Shown: positions 42,815 through 52,327, counted from the stretch's first letter. The stretch: DNA of 64,000 nucleotides from Terriglobia bacterium (GCA_020072845.1 JAIQGF010000008.1:62001-126000); one strand, 5' to 3'. Notes: generated by a model not told the origin, from the sequence alone. Translations and numbers: made by a program.

Positions 42815-43237
42815 CTAATGACGCACCTCGGCTCCTCCGGCATATTCGAAGGAGTTCATCATCGTCTCTTCCATCCTTACCTTTTCCAGATGGGCCTGGT
42901 GAAAGCCGCGCTGCAATATTTCGTAGATTTCCACGCAAAGATTTTCTGTAGTGGGCACGCGATGGCTGAATTCCGGCAGCGTATTGAGGTTCACGTGCTC
43001 ATAGCGCGCCAGGATTTCGCTCTCCATGAAGCCGTCCAGATCCGACAGGTTGCACACCATGCCCGTGCCCGCATCCACTGCACCGCTGACCGTGACTTCC
43101 AGCGCGTAATTGTGACCGTGGCCGTACGGGTTATTGCACTTGCCGTAGGTGGCGCGGTTTTCTTCCGCCGACATCTGGTCGCTGTGCAGCCGGTGCGAAG
43201 CCGCAAACCGGTAGCGCCGGGTGAGGTGTGCCTTCAT
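42815..43237 (-). CDS. 6-pyruvoyltetrahydropterin synthase homologue (2)
   Basis: 140 aa. ASHRLHS and YGHGHNY give the zinc His residues, and [10 protein letters not shown] has the Cys-x5-His-Gly-His spacing of biopterin-type PTPS rather than the Cys-x3 spacing of QueD. The Asp-His pair of the catalytic relay is Glu-His here (YEHVNLN), so activity may be altered. It overlaps the upstream paralogue by 4 nt. Confidence 0.9.
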   Translation of the reverse strand: MKAHLTRRYRFAASHRLHSDQMSAEENRATYGKCNNPYGHGHNYALEVTVSGAVDAGTGMVCNLSDLDGFMESEILARYEHVNLNTLPEFSHRVPTTENLCVEIYEILQRGFHQAHLEKVRMEETMMNSFEYAGGAEVRH

Positions 43238-43644
43238 TTCTCTCCGTAAAAATCCACGAACAAATCCGGCGTCTCGAACACGCGGACGCGGTGCAATTGC
43301 GCCACGTTCAGCTTGCTGTGCAGGCGCTCCCAGATGGCGATTGCCAGGTTCTCCGTGGTCGGAATGCGGTCGCGGAACTCCGGGACTTCCTTGTTGAGGA
43401 AGCGGTGGTCCAGCGCGCTCAGCACTTCGCGCTCCAGCGTGTCCTTCAACTCCTTCAGGTCCAGCACGAAGCCGGAGCGCGGATCCACTTCGCCCTTCAC
43501 CGTGACTTCCAGGGTGTAATTATGGCCGTGGCCGTTGGGGTTGTTGCACTTGCCGAAGATGCGCCGGTTCTCCTCCGGCGAGAACTCCGGGTTGTGATAA
43601 TAGTGCGCCGCGGAAAACTCGCACTTGCGCGTCAGGTAAACCAT
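43234..43644 (-). CDS. 6-pyruvoyltetrahydropterin synthase homologue (1)
   Basis: 136 aa. FGKCNNPNGHGHNY is virtually the animal PTPS active-site motif; ALDHRFLN supplies the catalytic Asp-His and VFETPDLFVDF the substrate-binding Glu. Likely converts dihydroneopterin triphosphate to 6-pyruvoyltetrahydropterin. First gene of the pterin unit. Confidence 0.93.
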   Translation of the reverse strand: MVYLTRKCEFSAAHYYHNPEFSPEENRRIFGKCNNPNGHGHNYTLEVTVKGEVDPRSGFVLDLKELKDTLEREVLSALDHRFLNKEVPEFRDRIPTTENLAIAIWERLHSKLNVAQLHRVRVFETPDLFVDFYGEK

Positions 43645-43659
43645 GCTCTCCTTCTCGTC

Positions 43660-44757
43660 TCAGCGCCGCTCGGCGGCGGTGGCTTCGCCCTTGTATTGTC
43701 GCATTTCCGGCGTTTCTGTCGCAGGACGATATGTCCGGTCTTTCCACCGTACCTGCTTTCTCCACCGGGTATGCAGTTGCGAGCGCAGCAGGAGGAACAC
43801 GAACACCGGCAGTCCGAGGGGCGACAGCATGGTCGCCAGCGGCCCGAAATGCGCCTTCCGCACCCGGCGGAGGAACAGCGCTCAGGTCGGCACCGCGACC
43901 ACCGCGCCCGCCCCGAACAGAACGTAATGCCCGGTGGCGAGGCCTGCGACCACGGCGCCAATGCCGCCGGCAGCGAGCAGGAATTCGATGCCGCGGATCG
44001 CCGCCAGTCGCAATGTCTGGGGAAACAGCAGCGCCAGGTTCTTGGTCCAGCCGTCACGCAGGTCGTGCCAAGTGCGATACATGCGGGTGCGCACCGCGTC
44101 GCCGCCGAAACGAAAGCGCAATTTCCGCCCGCTACGCTTGACTGCTCTTGCCAGGGCAACGTCTTCCAGCAAAGTGTAGCTGAAAGCGGCGTGCCCTCCG
44201 ACTGCGGCGTAGGCGGCACGCGCGATCAGCAGGTATTGTCCGTTGGCTGCCGCTACGGGGGATGCAGGGTCGCAAACGTCTTTCGGGCGATAGGTTGCCG
44301 CCAATTCCGCATAGATCACCGGCATGACGGCGTTTTCCATGAGCCCATGAACTTCCTGCGCGGGAGAATACGAGAGCAGGGCAACCTGGTGCTCGCGCGC
44401 CTCGCGCAGGCTGCGTTCCAGCGATCCGGGAAGGTGCACGGTATCGGCGTCGGTGAACAGGAGCCACGCGCCGCGCGCGACATCGGCTCCCGCCTGTGCG
44501 GCATTGCATTTTCCCGAGCAGCCCTCGCCGAGCGGACCGGCCTCGATCACACGCATACCCGAGCGCGACGCGGCAATCGTGCGCGTGCCATCGGTGGAGT
44601 GGTCATCGACCACAATAATTTCGAAATCCACGCCGGTTTGCGCCAGCAGCGAGTCCAGGCACGCGCCCAGGCAGGCTTCTTCGTTGCGCGCCGGCACGAT
44701 CACCGACACGGCCGGCCCTTCCGTTGTGGTCAGCGCTGTCACAGGCTCAGGATGCAA
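43660..44757 (-). pseudogene. GT2 family glycosyltransferase interrupted by an in-frame TGA
   Basis: The first 291 codons encode a GT-A domain (VSVIVPARNEEACLGACLDS, VVDDHSTDGT, LFTDADTVHLPG, FSYTLLEDVALARAVKRSG) and the start of a TM region. They end at TGA (43882-43884). The same frame continues with ALFLRRVRKAHFGPLATMLS, another TM segment and RWRKQVRWKDRTY, the usual end of this family. A single TGG-to-TGA change would explain it. Nonsense mutation, assembly error or readthrough are possible; I see no convincing SECIS hairpin. Confidence 0.8.
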
Positions 44758-44883
44758 TTATAGGTTGCGGGCGCAGGTTGTGCGTTCCTGGGCAGGGTCA
44801 ACCGCTGTGATCGTGATCACCGTCACCAACCCGCGTGCGGTGGCATGATGCTGACCGTAAGCCTCATCGAGTATCATAAAAAC

Positions 44884-45369
44884 GTGAAGCGGCTCTCCAT
44901 CATCGTTCTCGGACTGACGTTGCTGACCGGCTGTTACAGCGGCTCGCGGCCGCCGCGCATTGGCGAAGCCGCGCCCGACTTCGCGATCCAGGACTCCACC
45001 CGCACGGTCGCCCTGCACGATCTCAAGGGCAAGGTGGTAGTGCTGAATTTCTGGGCGACGTGGTGTCCGCCGTGCGTCGATGAAATGCCGTCGCTGGTGC
45101 AGATGCAGTCGCGGCTGCACGACAAAGGCGTGACCGTGCTGGCGGTCAGCGTGGACGTGGACGAAAACGCGTACAACAAGTTCCTCAAGGACCATGGGGT
45201 TGACCTGCTCTCGGTCCGCGATCCCAACCAGAAATCAAACTCGTTGTATGGCACCTTCAAGTATCCCGAAACCTACATCATTGACCGCCAGGGCGTGGTG
45301 CGCCGCAAGTTCATCGGACCGGTGAACTGGACGCAGCCGGAGATTGTGTCGTATCTGAGCAAGATGTAA
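44884..45369 (+). CDS. TlpA/ResA-like thioredoxin-fold lipoprotein
   Basis: 161 aa. GTG start giving a lipoprotein signal peptide with lipobox LLTGC. Thioredoxin fold with active site WCPPC in NFWATWCPPCVDEMPSL, then VSVDVDENAYNKFL and the cis-Pro region YPETYIID. Probably reduces periplasmic disulfides, for example in cytochrome c or oxidase assembly. An upstream ATG (44845) would bury the signal peptide. Confidence 0.9.
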   Translation: MKRLSIIVLGLTLLTGCYSGSRPPRIGEAAPDFAIQDSTRTVALHDLKGKVVVLNFWATWCPPCVDEMPSLVQMQSRLHDKGVTVLAVSVDVDENAYNKFLKDHGVDLLSVRDPNQKSNSLYGTFKYPETYIIDRQGVVRRKFIGPVNWTQPEIVSYLSKM

Positions 45370-45468
45370 GGATTCGGGCCTGAGACGCAGCTCTAAATGA
45401 ATACCTTCCTACAGTGGCAGCCCTTGCCTGCCCCCCGCGTAACTTGTGATAAGGGGATTTCACGACAA

Positions 45469-45978
45469 CTATGGTTTGTCAGTACGCTGGTACTTCTCCG
45501 TCCGTGGATTGTTCGGAAATGCCGCAGCCATTACATCAGGTGGCATGTCAGGCGATTTAATGTCGGTTTTGATGGTCAATGTATTTCTGTCCAGGGAGAG
45601 TTGCCACTGCTCAGTAGTGTGAAAGCGGATAGATGGCCTATCCGTACGCCCAGGTGAAGCGACCAACGACTCCAGCACGAGAGTCTCGTTCTTCACGTGC
45701 GCTTTGCATTTGCCGCGCACGCCCGTTTCTGTTGTGTAATCGCCCTCGCTACCGTCGAGCGGGAAACGATTGGTGGTCGATTTGTCGCCGTTAACTCGTG
45801 TGACTTCCACTGCCGAATCACTCTGTACAACGCGCAATACAACGGACGCGGCAGTCGATTTGCTGTCGTTCTTCTGCTGAGCGGTATACGTGCCAGAGAA
45901 GTCGGGCTTTGTAGCCGCGAAAGCGGCCGCGGCAAAACAGATGAATAATACCGACGGCTTCCTTACTAATGTCAGCAT
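45469..45978 (-). CDS. Secreted protein of unknown function, 169 aa
   Basis: Signal peptide (SVLFICFAAAAFAA) followed by DFSGTYTAQQKNDSK and a run of beta strands with a lipocalin-like feel (AVEVTRVNGDKSTTNRFPLD, TLVLESLVASPGR, LSLDRNTLTIKTD). GGAG precedes the ATG at 45978. Less GC-rich than its neighbours. No enzyme motif. Confidence 0.7.
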   Translation of the reverse strand: MLTLVRKPSVLFICFAAAAFAATKPDFSGTYTAQQKNDSKSTAASVVLRVVQSDSAVEVTRVNGDKSTTNRFPLDGSEGDYTTETGVRGKCKAHVKNETLVLESLVASPGRTDRPSIRFHTTEQWQLSLDRNTLTIKTDIKSPDMPPDVMAAAFPNNPRTEKYQRTDKP

Positions 45979-46032
45979 GATTGCGCTCCAGAACAAGTCC
46001 CAAGATGCGAGCAACAGATTATGCTCCGACTC

Positions 46033-46062
46033 AACGAGTGATAACAGCCTATATCACTTGTT
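46033..46062. repeat. Inverted repeat downstream of copA
   Basis: AACGAGTGATA and TATCACTTGTT, 11-nt arms with one mismatch and an 8-nt loop, 5 nt after the copA stop. It may act as a weak terminator, though no T run follows. Confidence 0.5.
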
Positions 46063-46066
46063 AAGT

Positions 46067-48715
46067 CTACAGCCTCACCTTCCGCAGCCGCAGCGAGTTG
46101 GAAATCACCGACACCGAGCTGAAGCTCATTGCCGCCGCGGCGATAATCGGGCTGAGCAGGATTCCGAAGAACGGATACAGAACGCCCGCCGCGATCGGCA
46201 CGCCCAGCGAGTTATAGACAAACGCGAAGAACAGGTTCTGGCGAATGATGCGCAAGGTCGCCCGGCTCAGCCGCCGCGCCCGCACCATGCCGCGCAGGTC
46301 GCCCTTGACCAGTGTAATCCCGCCCGCTTCCATGGCCACATCCGTCCCCGTACCCATGGCGATGCCGACATTGGCCTGCGCCAGCGCGGGCGCGTCGTTA
46401 ATGCCGTCGCCAGCCATGGCCACCACGTGTCCCTGCGCCTGCAACCGCTTCACAATTTCCAACTTCCGCTCCGGCAGCACGTCGGCTTCGAACTCGTCAA
46501 TTCCCAGTTGGCGCGCCACCGCCTCGGCAGTCTGGTGGCTGTCGCCGGTCAGCATCACGATGCGCACGCCTTCTGCATGCAGGGCGCGAATCGCCTCCGG
46601 AGTGGAACTCTTGATCGGGTCCGCAATGAGGATGCGACCGGCGGCCTTGCCATCCACAGACACATAAATCACCGTCTCCTCAGGAGCCGACCAATGCTCC
46701 GGGTCAGACGGGAAAATCGCCGCACGCTCCTGCATCAATGTGCGATTTCCAAGCACGACTTCCCTGCCCTCAATGACGGCCTGCAAACCTTTACCTGTGA
46801 GAGCTTCGAAATTCTTGGCGGCAGGAATAGGGATGCCGCGCTTTTCGGCGGCGCTGACGATTGCGCTGGCCAGCGGGTGTTCGCTTCCACGCTCAGCGGC
46901 CGCAACCAGTCGAAGCAGTTCATCCTCCCGCATTTCGCCAATCGGTGAGACTCCGGTCACCTTGGGCTTGCCCTCGGTCAATGTTCCGGTCTTGTCCACG
47001 ACCAGCGTGTCCACTTTTTCCAGAATCTCCAGCGCCTCGGCGTTCTTGATCAGGACGCCGGCAGAGGCTCCGCGTCCAGTCGCGACCATGATAGCGATCG
47101 GCGTGGCCAGGCCCAGCGCACACGGGCAGGCAATGATCAGAACGGCGACGGCATTCACCAGCGCATACGCCAGGCGCGGTTGTGGGCCCAGGGCTGCCCA
47201 CGCGACAAAGGTGATGGCGGCCGCCGAGATTACCGCCGGGACAAAGTAGCCGGAGACGCGGTCGGCGATGCGCTGAATGGGCGCGCGGCTGCGCTGCGCT
47301 TCGGCGACCATGCGCACAATCTGCGCCAGCAACGTTTCGCTGCCCACGCGCTCGGCGCGCATGACGAACGACCCCTGGGCGTTGATGGTGGCGCCGATCA
47401 CGCGCGCGCCGGCACTCTTCTCCGCCGGCATCGGTTCGCCGGTAATCATGGATTCGTCCACGGCGCTGGCGCCTTCCGTCACGACGCCGTCCACCGGTAT
47501 TTTTTCGCCGGGCCGCACCCGCAGCCGATCGCCGGGCTGTACCTGGTCAATGGGAATGTCGGTTTCGGCGCCGTCGGGGTTGATGCGCCGCGCCGTCTTG
47601 GGCGCGAGATCGAGTAACGCGCGAATCGCCTGCGACGTGCGGCTGCGGGCGCGCAGTTCCAGCACCTGCCCGAGAAGCACCAGCGTGGTAATGGCCGCGG
47701 CCGCCTCGTAATAAACATCGACAATGCCGTGTTCGCGGAACGCTTCCGGGAAAATTCCCGGCGCAATCGTCGCCACCACGCTGTACCCATAGGCAACGCC
47801 CACGCCGATGCCGATCAGTGTGAACATGTTGGCGTGACGGTTTTTCACCGACGTCCACGCGCGCTGGAAGAAGGGCCATCCCGCCCACAGGACGACCGGA
47901 GTTGCCAGTGCCAGCTCGCCCCAGGTCAGCATCCAGCGCGGAAACGCGTGCTTCAGCGAGGGCGCCATGTGGCCCATGGCGATCGCGAGGAGCGGGATGG
48001 TGAGTGCCAGGCTGGCCCAGAAGCGGCGCGTCATGTCGCGCAGTTCGGGATTCTCCGGCTCCGCCGCGGCGATGGTGCGGGGCTCCAATGCCATGCCGCA
48101 GACCGGGCACGCGCCCGGCTCCTGGCGCACGATCTCCGGGTGCATCGGGCACACCCACTCGGTCCGGGTGGCGGGGGCGGCAATCGTTTCCGGCTCAAGC
48201 GCCATGCCGCACTTGGGACACGCGCCCGGTCCCTGCTGGCGCACTTCCGGATCCATGGGGCAAATGTAGACTTGCTTTTCACCTGCTTTGGCCGGAGGCG
48301 CGGCGGCCGGCGCGGGCTTCGGCGCCAGGTATTTTTCCGGCTCGGCGCGAAAGCGCTGCTCGCATCGTGGATTGCAGAAGTAGTAAGACTTGCCCTGGTA
48401 CTCGGCTTTACCCGACGCGTGCGCCGGATCCACCATCATCCCGCAGACCGGATCGCGCTCCGGCGCTGCCACCGGCGCAGGTTTCGGCCCGCCGATGCTC
48501 ACCAGCCCGGAAGGCCGCGCGGCCGCCGGAGCTCCCAGGCTGACCAGACCTGCAGGGTTCTGCAAGTATTTCTGTGGCTCGGCCGTAAACTTTCGGGCAC
48601 ATCCCGGGCAGCAGAAGTAATAGGTGCGGCCCTGGTGCTCTGCTGTCGCCTTGGCGCGAGCGGGATCCACGCTCATGCCGCAAACCGGATCTTTCACCAG
48701 CGCAGGGTCGTTCAT
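46067..48715 (-). CDS. copA: Copper-exporting P1B-type ATPase with two YHS and two HMBD domains
   Basis: 882 aa. Order: YHS ([16 protein letters not shown]), second YHS ([16 protein letters not shown]), HMBD ([20 protein letters not shown]), second HMBD ([20 protein letters not shown]), then the ATPase core. The core has [10 protein letters not shown] in the sixth TM helix, [15 protein letters not shown] (phosphorylated Asp), [18 protein letters not shown] and [11 protein letters not shown]. The [14 protein letters not shown] and [15 protein letters not shown] helices point to Cu(I). No HMA (CxxC) domain is present; the duplicated YHS-HMBD front replaces it. Overlaps merR by 4 nt. Confidence 0.95.
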   Translation of the reverse strand: MNDPALVKDPVCGMSVDPARAKATAEHQGRTYYFCCPGCARKFTAEPQKYLQNPAGLVSLGAPAAARPSGLVSIGGPKPAPVAAPERDPVCGMMVDPAHASGKAEYQGKSYYFCNPRCEQRFRAEPEKYLAPKPAPAAAPPAKAGEKQVYICPMDPEVRQQGPGACPKCGMALEPETIAAPATRTEWVCPMHPEIVRQEPGACPVCGMALEPRTIAAAEPENPELRDMTRRFWASLALTIPLLAIAMGHMAPSLKHAFPRWMLTWGELALATPVVLWAGWPFFQRAWTSVKNRHANMFTLIGIGVGVAYGYSVVATIAPGIFPEAFREHGIVDVYYEAAAAITTLVLLGQVLELRARSRTSQAIRALLDLAPKTARRINPDGAETDIPIDQVQPGDRLRVRPGEKIPVDGVVTEGASAVDESMITGEPMPAEKSAGARVIGATINAQGSFVMRAERVGSETLLAQIVRMVAEAQRSRAPIQRIADRVSGYFVPAVISAAAITFVAWAALGPQPRLAYALVNAVAVLIIACPCALGLATPIAIMVATGRGASAGVLIKNAEALEILEKVDTLVVDKTGTLTEGKPKVTGVSPIGEMREDELLRLVAAAERGSEHPLASAIVSAAEKRGIPIPAAKNFEALTGKGLQAVIEGREVVLGNRTLMQERAAIFPSDPEHWSAPEETVIYVSVDGKAAGRILIADPIKSSTPEAIRALHAEGVRIVMLTGDSHQTAEAVARQLGIDEFEADVLPERKLEIVKRLQAQGHVVAMAGDGINDAPALAQANVGIAMGTGTDVAMEAGGITLVKGDLRGMVRARRLSRATLRIIRQNLFFAFVYNSLGVPIAAGVLYPFFGILLSPIIAAAAMSFSSVSVISNSLRLRKVRL

Positions 48716-49176
48716 GCGCGTCCATTCCCGCGGGCGTGCTGGGCCGCGCCGCGTTTCGGTTTCCAGTGATTGTCATCCAGGGTGCGCTCGATCAACTCGC
48801 AGATGGCATTGCCGGTGACAGCGCGCGCAGGTGTTCGTTTCCAGCGGCCCAGCGCATTCGACAATTCGGCGCGAAAGCGCCGCAAACGCCGGATCTCCGC
48901 GTCCGTCTCCCGCAGATGCCGCTCCGCGATGGCCATCACCTGAGCGCAAGGCACCTGCCCCGCATCGTGCATGCGAAGAATGTTGCCGATCTCGGTCAGC
49001 GAGAATCCCAGCTCTTTCGCCTTGCGGATGAAGCGCACGCGCTTCAGCTCGGCCGCGCTGTACACGCGATAGCCGGAGGGGGTGCGTTCGGGTTCGTGCA
49101 GCAAGCCGGCGCGTTCGTAGAAGCGGACCGCCTGTGCACTGATGCCAAGTTCCTGGGCCAACTCGCCGATCTTCAT
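48712..49176 (-). CDS. MerR family metal-responsive regulator
   Basis: 154 aa. N-terminal winged helix [26 protein letters not shown], then [20 protein letters not shown] and a long dimerisation helix. There is one Cys near the metal-site position (GQVPCAQV) and another at [10 protein letters not shown]; the pair resembles the CueR-type C-x(n)-C arrangement, so Cu(I) sensing is inferred from that and from the copA gene it overlaps. The ATG at 49176 sits right at the predicted transcription start. Confidence 0.92.
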   Translation of the reverse strand: MKIGELAQELGISAQAVRFYERAGLLHEPERTPSGYRVYSAAELKRVRFIRKAKELGFSLTEIGNILRMHDAGQVPCAQVMAIAERHLRETDAEIRRLRRFRAELSNALGRWKRTPARAVTGNAICELIERTLDDNHWKPKRGAAQHARGNGRA

Positions 49177-49183
49177 GTCACCA

Positions 49184-49215
49184 AGTCTAAACCTTATAGT
49201 AAGGTGCAAGGTCAA
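49184..49215 (-). promoter_or_regulatory. MerR-type promoter/operator of merR-copA
   Basis: Minus strand: TTGACC (-35, 49210-49215), a 19-bp spacer containing the perfect dyad ACCTTACTATAAGGT (49191-49205), then TTAGAC/TAGACT (-10). The overlong spacer with a central dyad is the hallmark of promoters activated by MerR-family proteins. The -10 box ends only 7-8 nt before the merR ATG. Confidence 0.75.
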
Positions 49216-49310
49216 GCGGTTCCGGCAGTTTTGTCACCCCTGGCCCCTGCTATAGTGGGGTTCATCGTAAAGGCACTCATTCCCTGAAATGATACGAGGC
49301 AAGAACAGCC

Positions 49311-49538
49311 ATGACCGCGGTTGAGGTCGCCTACCGTTATGGAAATGTACCCGGGCCGATGGAAATGCGCGCCATCGACAGCCTCCGCAACGTTTACGGT
49401 ATCCGGCGCATTCTGTTCAACGAGAAGGAGAAGACAGTCCGGGTGGAATACGACGCGACTCGATTGCAGCAAAACGTAGTGGCCGCCCTGCTCCGCCGCG
49501 CCGGCATTGACCTGGGAGAAGAGCTCGCTTCGGCCTAG
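49311..49538 (+). CDS. Small HMA-fold-like protein lacking the CxxC motif
   Basis: 75 aa. The pattern of AIDSLRNVYGIRRILFNEKE, TVRVEYDATRLQQNVVAALL and RRAGIDL matches the beta-alpha-beta-beta-alpha-beta rhythm of heavy-metal-associated domains, but there is no Cys at all. Divergent from merR-copA. Possibly a degenerate copper chaperone or a non-metal relative. Confidence 0.7.
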   Translation: MTAVEVAYRYGNVPGPMEMRAIDSLRNVYGIRRILFNEKEKTVRVEYDATRLQQNVVAALLRRAGIDLGEELASA

Positions 49539-49546
49539 AAATGCAA

Positions 49547-49597
49547 AGGGGCGCTCAAGAAACTCTCTGGCCGAAAGTTATTCTCAAGAGCGCCCCT
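49547..49597 (+). terminator. Long stem-loop after the HMA-like gene
   Basis: Perfect 10-bp stem AGGGGCGCTC/GAGCGCCCCT with a 31-nt loop, 8 nt after the stop codon. No T tract, so it may be an RNA-stability element or a Rho-assisted end rather than an intrinsic terminator. Confidence 0.45.
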
Positions 49598-49864
49598 ATT
49601 GCGCGCCACTTCGTCTGCCGTGTCTTAAAGCACCCCCGATGCCATCCCTCCTCCACTGAAAACAGGCGGCTTACAAGGGCATGCACAGCGCCGGATTGGT
49701 AGCTTTTGCCGACGGGACGGAAAGAATTACGTTCCCGGGTGGCCCTCCATAAGTTCCCCTTTTTGGCCTGGGCCTAAGGCAGGAACGAATCTTACCTGCT
49801 AACCCCTTAAATCCTGCCATGTTGGGCGACATTAGGGTTATATTGCCGCAACTGAGGGTGCGCG
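49598..49864. other. Intergenic region upstream of the GGDEF-kinase gene
   Basis: About 270 bp without a supported ORF. It has several GC hairpins (around TTCCCGGGTGG and GGCCTGGGCC). I recognise no known riboswitch core or clear promoter. Confidence 0.4.
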
Positions 49865-51517
49865 TTGCAGACTAAACCGGAACCTGATAGCGGGATTGCG
49901 GCCGCGGGCGCGGCGGGCAATGCCCGCGCTGTCAGTTTCGACGACATTCGATTTCGCTTGCGCCGGCTGGAACGCCAGGATTGGTGGCTCTGGGGGGCCA
50001 CCGTCCTGGTCATGTTGCTGCTCACCTTCGCGATTTTCTCTCTGAGCTTTCCCGGCATCCTCCACGAAGATAATCCGTTCTACTGGTTCGATCTGGACAC
50101 CGCCGTTCGCGGACTGTTCGGGCTGGTGCTGCTGTTCAGCATATCCGTCGTCTACCAGCAGGTCTTGATCAAGCGCCTTCGGCAGCAACTCGCCTCCCAA
50201 CTGGCGGAGATGGCTGCGTTGGAAACGCGGGCTGAAACCTTCGAGCGGCTCGCCGTGATTGACCCCCTTACCGAGCTGTACAACCGGCGTTTCGCGAAAG
50301 AGCACATGCCGGTTGAAATTGCCCGCGCGTCGCGCCAGGGATATGCGCTGACGGCGCTGATGCTGGATCTCAACGATTTCAAGGCGATCAACGACCGCTA
50401 TGGTCATGCCGCCGGGGATGCCGCGCTGCAGGAATTTTCGCGGCAACTGAGACGCTGCTTCCGCTCCTCCGACCTTCCGGTGCGCATGGGCGGGGACGAA
50501 TTCATGGTACTGCTGCCGGAGTGTACCGCGGACCGCGTGCCCAGAGCCCTGCTGCACCTGCGCGATTTGTATTTCGAGCACGCCGGCGAAAAAATTTCCA
50601 TCACCTTTGCCGCCGGCTGGGCGGAGTTCAAGGGAGGCGAAACCGCGGCCGACCTGCTGAATCGCGCCGACCGCGCTCTGTACTCCGACAAGAAAACGCG
50701 CAATGCCGAGAAGCAGGTGCGCGCCGCCGAAGCGGAAATGGCGCAGCAGCAGAAGCTGGTCACCGTCGGGCAGATGACCGGCGGCGTGGCCCACGATTTC
50801 AATAATCTGTTGACCATCATCCGTGGCTACAGCGAGCTGTTGCTCGACTACATCCCAGCCGGCGACGCACTGCGCGACAAGGTCGAGGAAATTGACCGGG
50901 CCGCACAACGCGCCGCTACCTTGACGCGCCAGTTGCTGTCGTTCAGCCGCAAGCAGCAGCCGCAACCGGACCGCCGTGTCGATCTCAGCAAACTGGTGCT
51001 CGGCATGGAGACCATGATTCGCGCCTTGCTCGGCAAGCGCTATCTTCTGTCATTCCAGATTGCCGCCGACCTGGGCGTGACCCGGGCCGATCCCACCCAG
51101 GTCGAACAGGTCGTGCTCAATTTAATCGTGAACGCCCGCGATGCCATGCCCGACGGCGGAGACGTCACCCTGCGCACCGCCAATGTCGAACTCGACGACG
51201 CCTTCGTGCGCGCCCATCCCGGGTCGCGTCCCGGCTCCTACGTCAGCCTTGCTATTGCCGACACCGGCATCGGCATGGATGAGCACGTCAAGGCGCACAT
51301 CTTCGAGCCGTTCTTTACCACCAAGGGAGAGAATCAGGGCACCGGCCTGGGGTTGGCGATCGTTTACGGCGTCGTCAAGCAAACCGGCAGCTACATCGCC
51401 GTGGATAGTGAACTCAACCGCGGCACAACCGTCACCGTCTATTTCCCTCGCGCCATGGCGCCGCTAACCGAATTGCAGCCGGCCGGGCCGGCTACCGCGA
51501 TTTCGACTCTTCCTTAA
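49865..51517 (+). CDS. Membrane GGDEF domain fused to a histidine kinase
   Basis: 550 aa. Two TM segments (residues ~44-64 and ~88-105), then a diguanylate cyclase domain. [19 protein letters not shown] and intact GGDEF (209-213) are present, with an RxxD inhibitory site (RSSD, 200-203) five residues before it. A coiled linker leads to HisKA ([20 protein letters not shown], His ~310) and HATPase_c ([30 protein letters not shown]). No receiver domain. The TTG start has GAGGG about 9 nt upstream. Both outputs look catalytically intact. Confidence 0.93.
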   Translation: MQTKPEPDSGIAAAGAAGNARAVSFDDIRFRLRRLERQDWWLWGATVLVMLLLTFAIFSLSFPGILHEDNPFYWFDLDTAVRGLFGLVLLFSISVVYQQVLIKRLRQQLASQLAEMAALETRAETFERLAVIDPLTELYNRRFAKEHMPVEIARASRQGYALTALMLDLNDFKAINDRYGHAAGDAALQEFSRQLRRCFRSSDLPVRMGGDEFMVLLPECTADRVPRALLHLRDLYFEHAGEKISITFAAGWAEFKGGETAADLLNRADRALYSDKKTRNAEKQVRAAEAEMAQQQKLVTVGQMTGGVAHDFNNLLTIIRGYSELLLDYIPAGDALRDKVEEIDRAAQRAATLTRQLLSFSRKQQPQPDRRVDLSKLVLGMETMIRALLGKRYLLSFQIAADLGVTRADPTQVEQVVLNLIVNARDAMPDGGDVTLRTANVELDDAFVRAHPGSRPGSYVSLAIADTGIGMDEHVKAHIFEPFFTTKGENQGTGLGLAIVYGVVKQTGSYIAVDSELNRGTTVTVYFPRAMAPLTELQPAGPATAISTLP

Positions 51518-51520
51518 ACT

Positions 51521-51877
51521 TCACGGTAGCTTCGTCAAGTACTGCCCGCACGCGGTGAACATCGACAGCAGGTTGGTCAAGCCCAGCAACTCCTTGACGC
51601 GCTGGCTCAGGTTCACGAGTTGAAGATCGCAGTTTGCGGATTTGGCGGACACATAGAGCCGTACCAGGCTGCCGAGCCCCGTGCTGTCCACATGACGGAG
51701 ATCGCTGAGATCGAGCACGATCCGTCTCGTGCCCGGCAGCACGCGCATGAATTCCTCACGCAGCTGCTCGGTGTGCTCGGATGTCAGGCGTCCAGCGCAG
51801 CGGATCACAATGGCGTCCTCGGCGCTTGTGGTTCGAAGCCGCAGCCGATGCGTAAATTCCCCTGCACGCGATGACAT
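51521..51877 (-). CDS. STAS domain protein (anti-sigma factor antagonist-like)
   Basis: 118 aa. The STAS core AIVIRCAGRLTSEHTEQLRE, IVLDLSDLRHVDSTGLGSLV and LQLVNLSQRVKELLGLTNL is complete, with the phosphorylatable Ser in DSTGLGS. GGAGG lies 5 nt before the ATG at 51877, so that start is preferred over one 12 nt upstream. Convergent with the GGDEF-kinase gene. No adjacent anti-sigma kinase. Confidence 0.9.
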   Translation of the reverse strand: MSSRAGEFTHRLRLRTTSAEDAIVIRCAGRLTSEHTEQLREEFMRVLPGTRRIVLDLSDLRHVDSTGLGSLVRLYVSAKSANCDLQLVNLSQRVKELLGLTNLLSMFTACGQYLTKLP

Positions 51878-51996
51878 GTGCGCCTCCACTCCGAATCAGG
51901 ATGTGTTTCCCCACGCGACCTGGCCGCCAGTTTAGCACCGAAATCCTGCCCGGCCCCGGCCCGGCAGATCGTGTCACTGCGCGCCGACGTTTTCCG

Positions 51997-52065
51997 CAGG
52001 TTTGGCGAAGTAGCTGGGCAAGGTACGACCAGGAGCCCCGGAGCAATCCGGCGCTTTGATTTTGC
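51997..52065 (+). repeat. Structured repeat with built-in terminator, copy D (diverged)
   Basis: CAGGTTTGGCGAAGTAGCTG... core with several changes, then CCGGAGCAATCCGG hairpin and a weak T tract (TTTGATTTTG). No plus-strand gene lies upstream. Confidence 0.7.
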
Positions 52066-52327
52066 CGTCAAGGACGCGCTGGTTCCTGCTTGCGTATCAA
52101 TTTGCGGCATTCCGGGATGACAATTTGTGTTAATCGCAACCCATTGCGCCGAATCAGCGCCTCCATGAAGTCAGGTGCCGGTTTACCGGCTCTTGCATAA
52201 CTACTTTGCTTGCTTACAGTTACATCTTCTGTGTTGGCGGAGTATGTTCTTTCGGCAGCATTGGTTGCCGAAGTGCTTCTACCCAAGTAGTCCTGTTGAA
52301 TTTTGGAGAGGAATCCAGTCCCGATCA

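Noticed and set aside
43882-43930. Selenocysteine insertion at the in-frame TGA of the glycosyltransferase
   Set aside because: No good SECIS-like stem-loop at the required distance, and the family has no catalytic Cys there; a Trp-to-stop change is simpler.
43228-44763. Plus-strand open frame of about 510 codons
   Set aside because: Antisense to PTPS1 and the GT2 gene. It is open partly because those genes are GC-rich, and no motif supports it.
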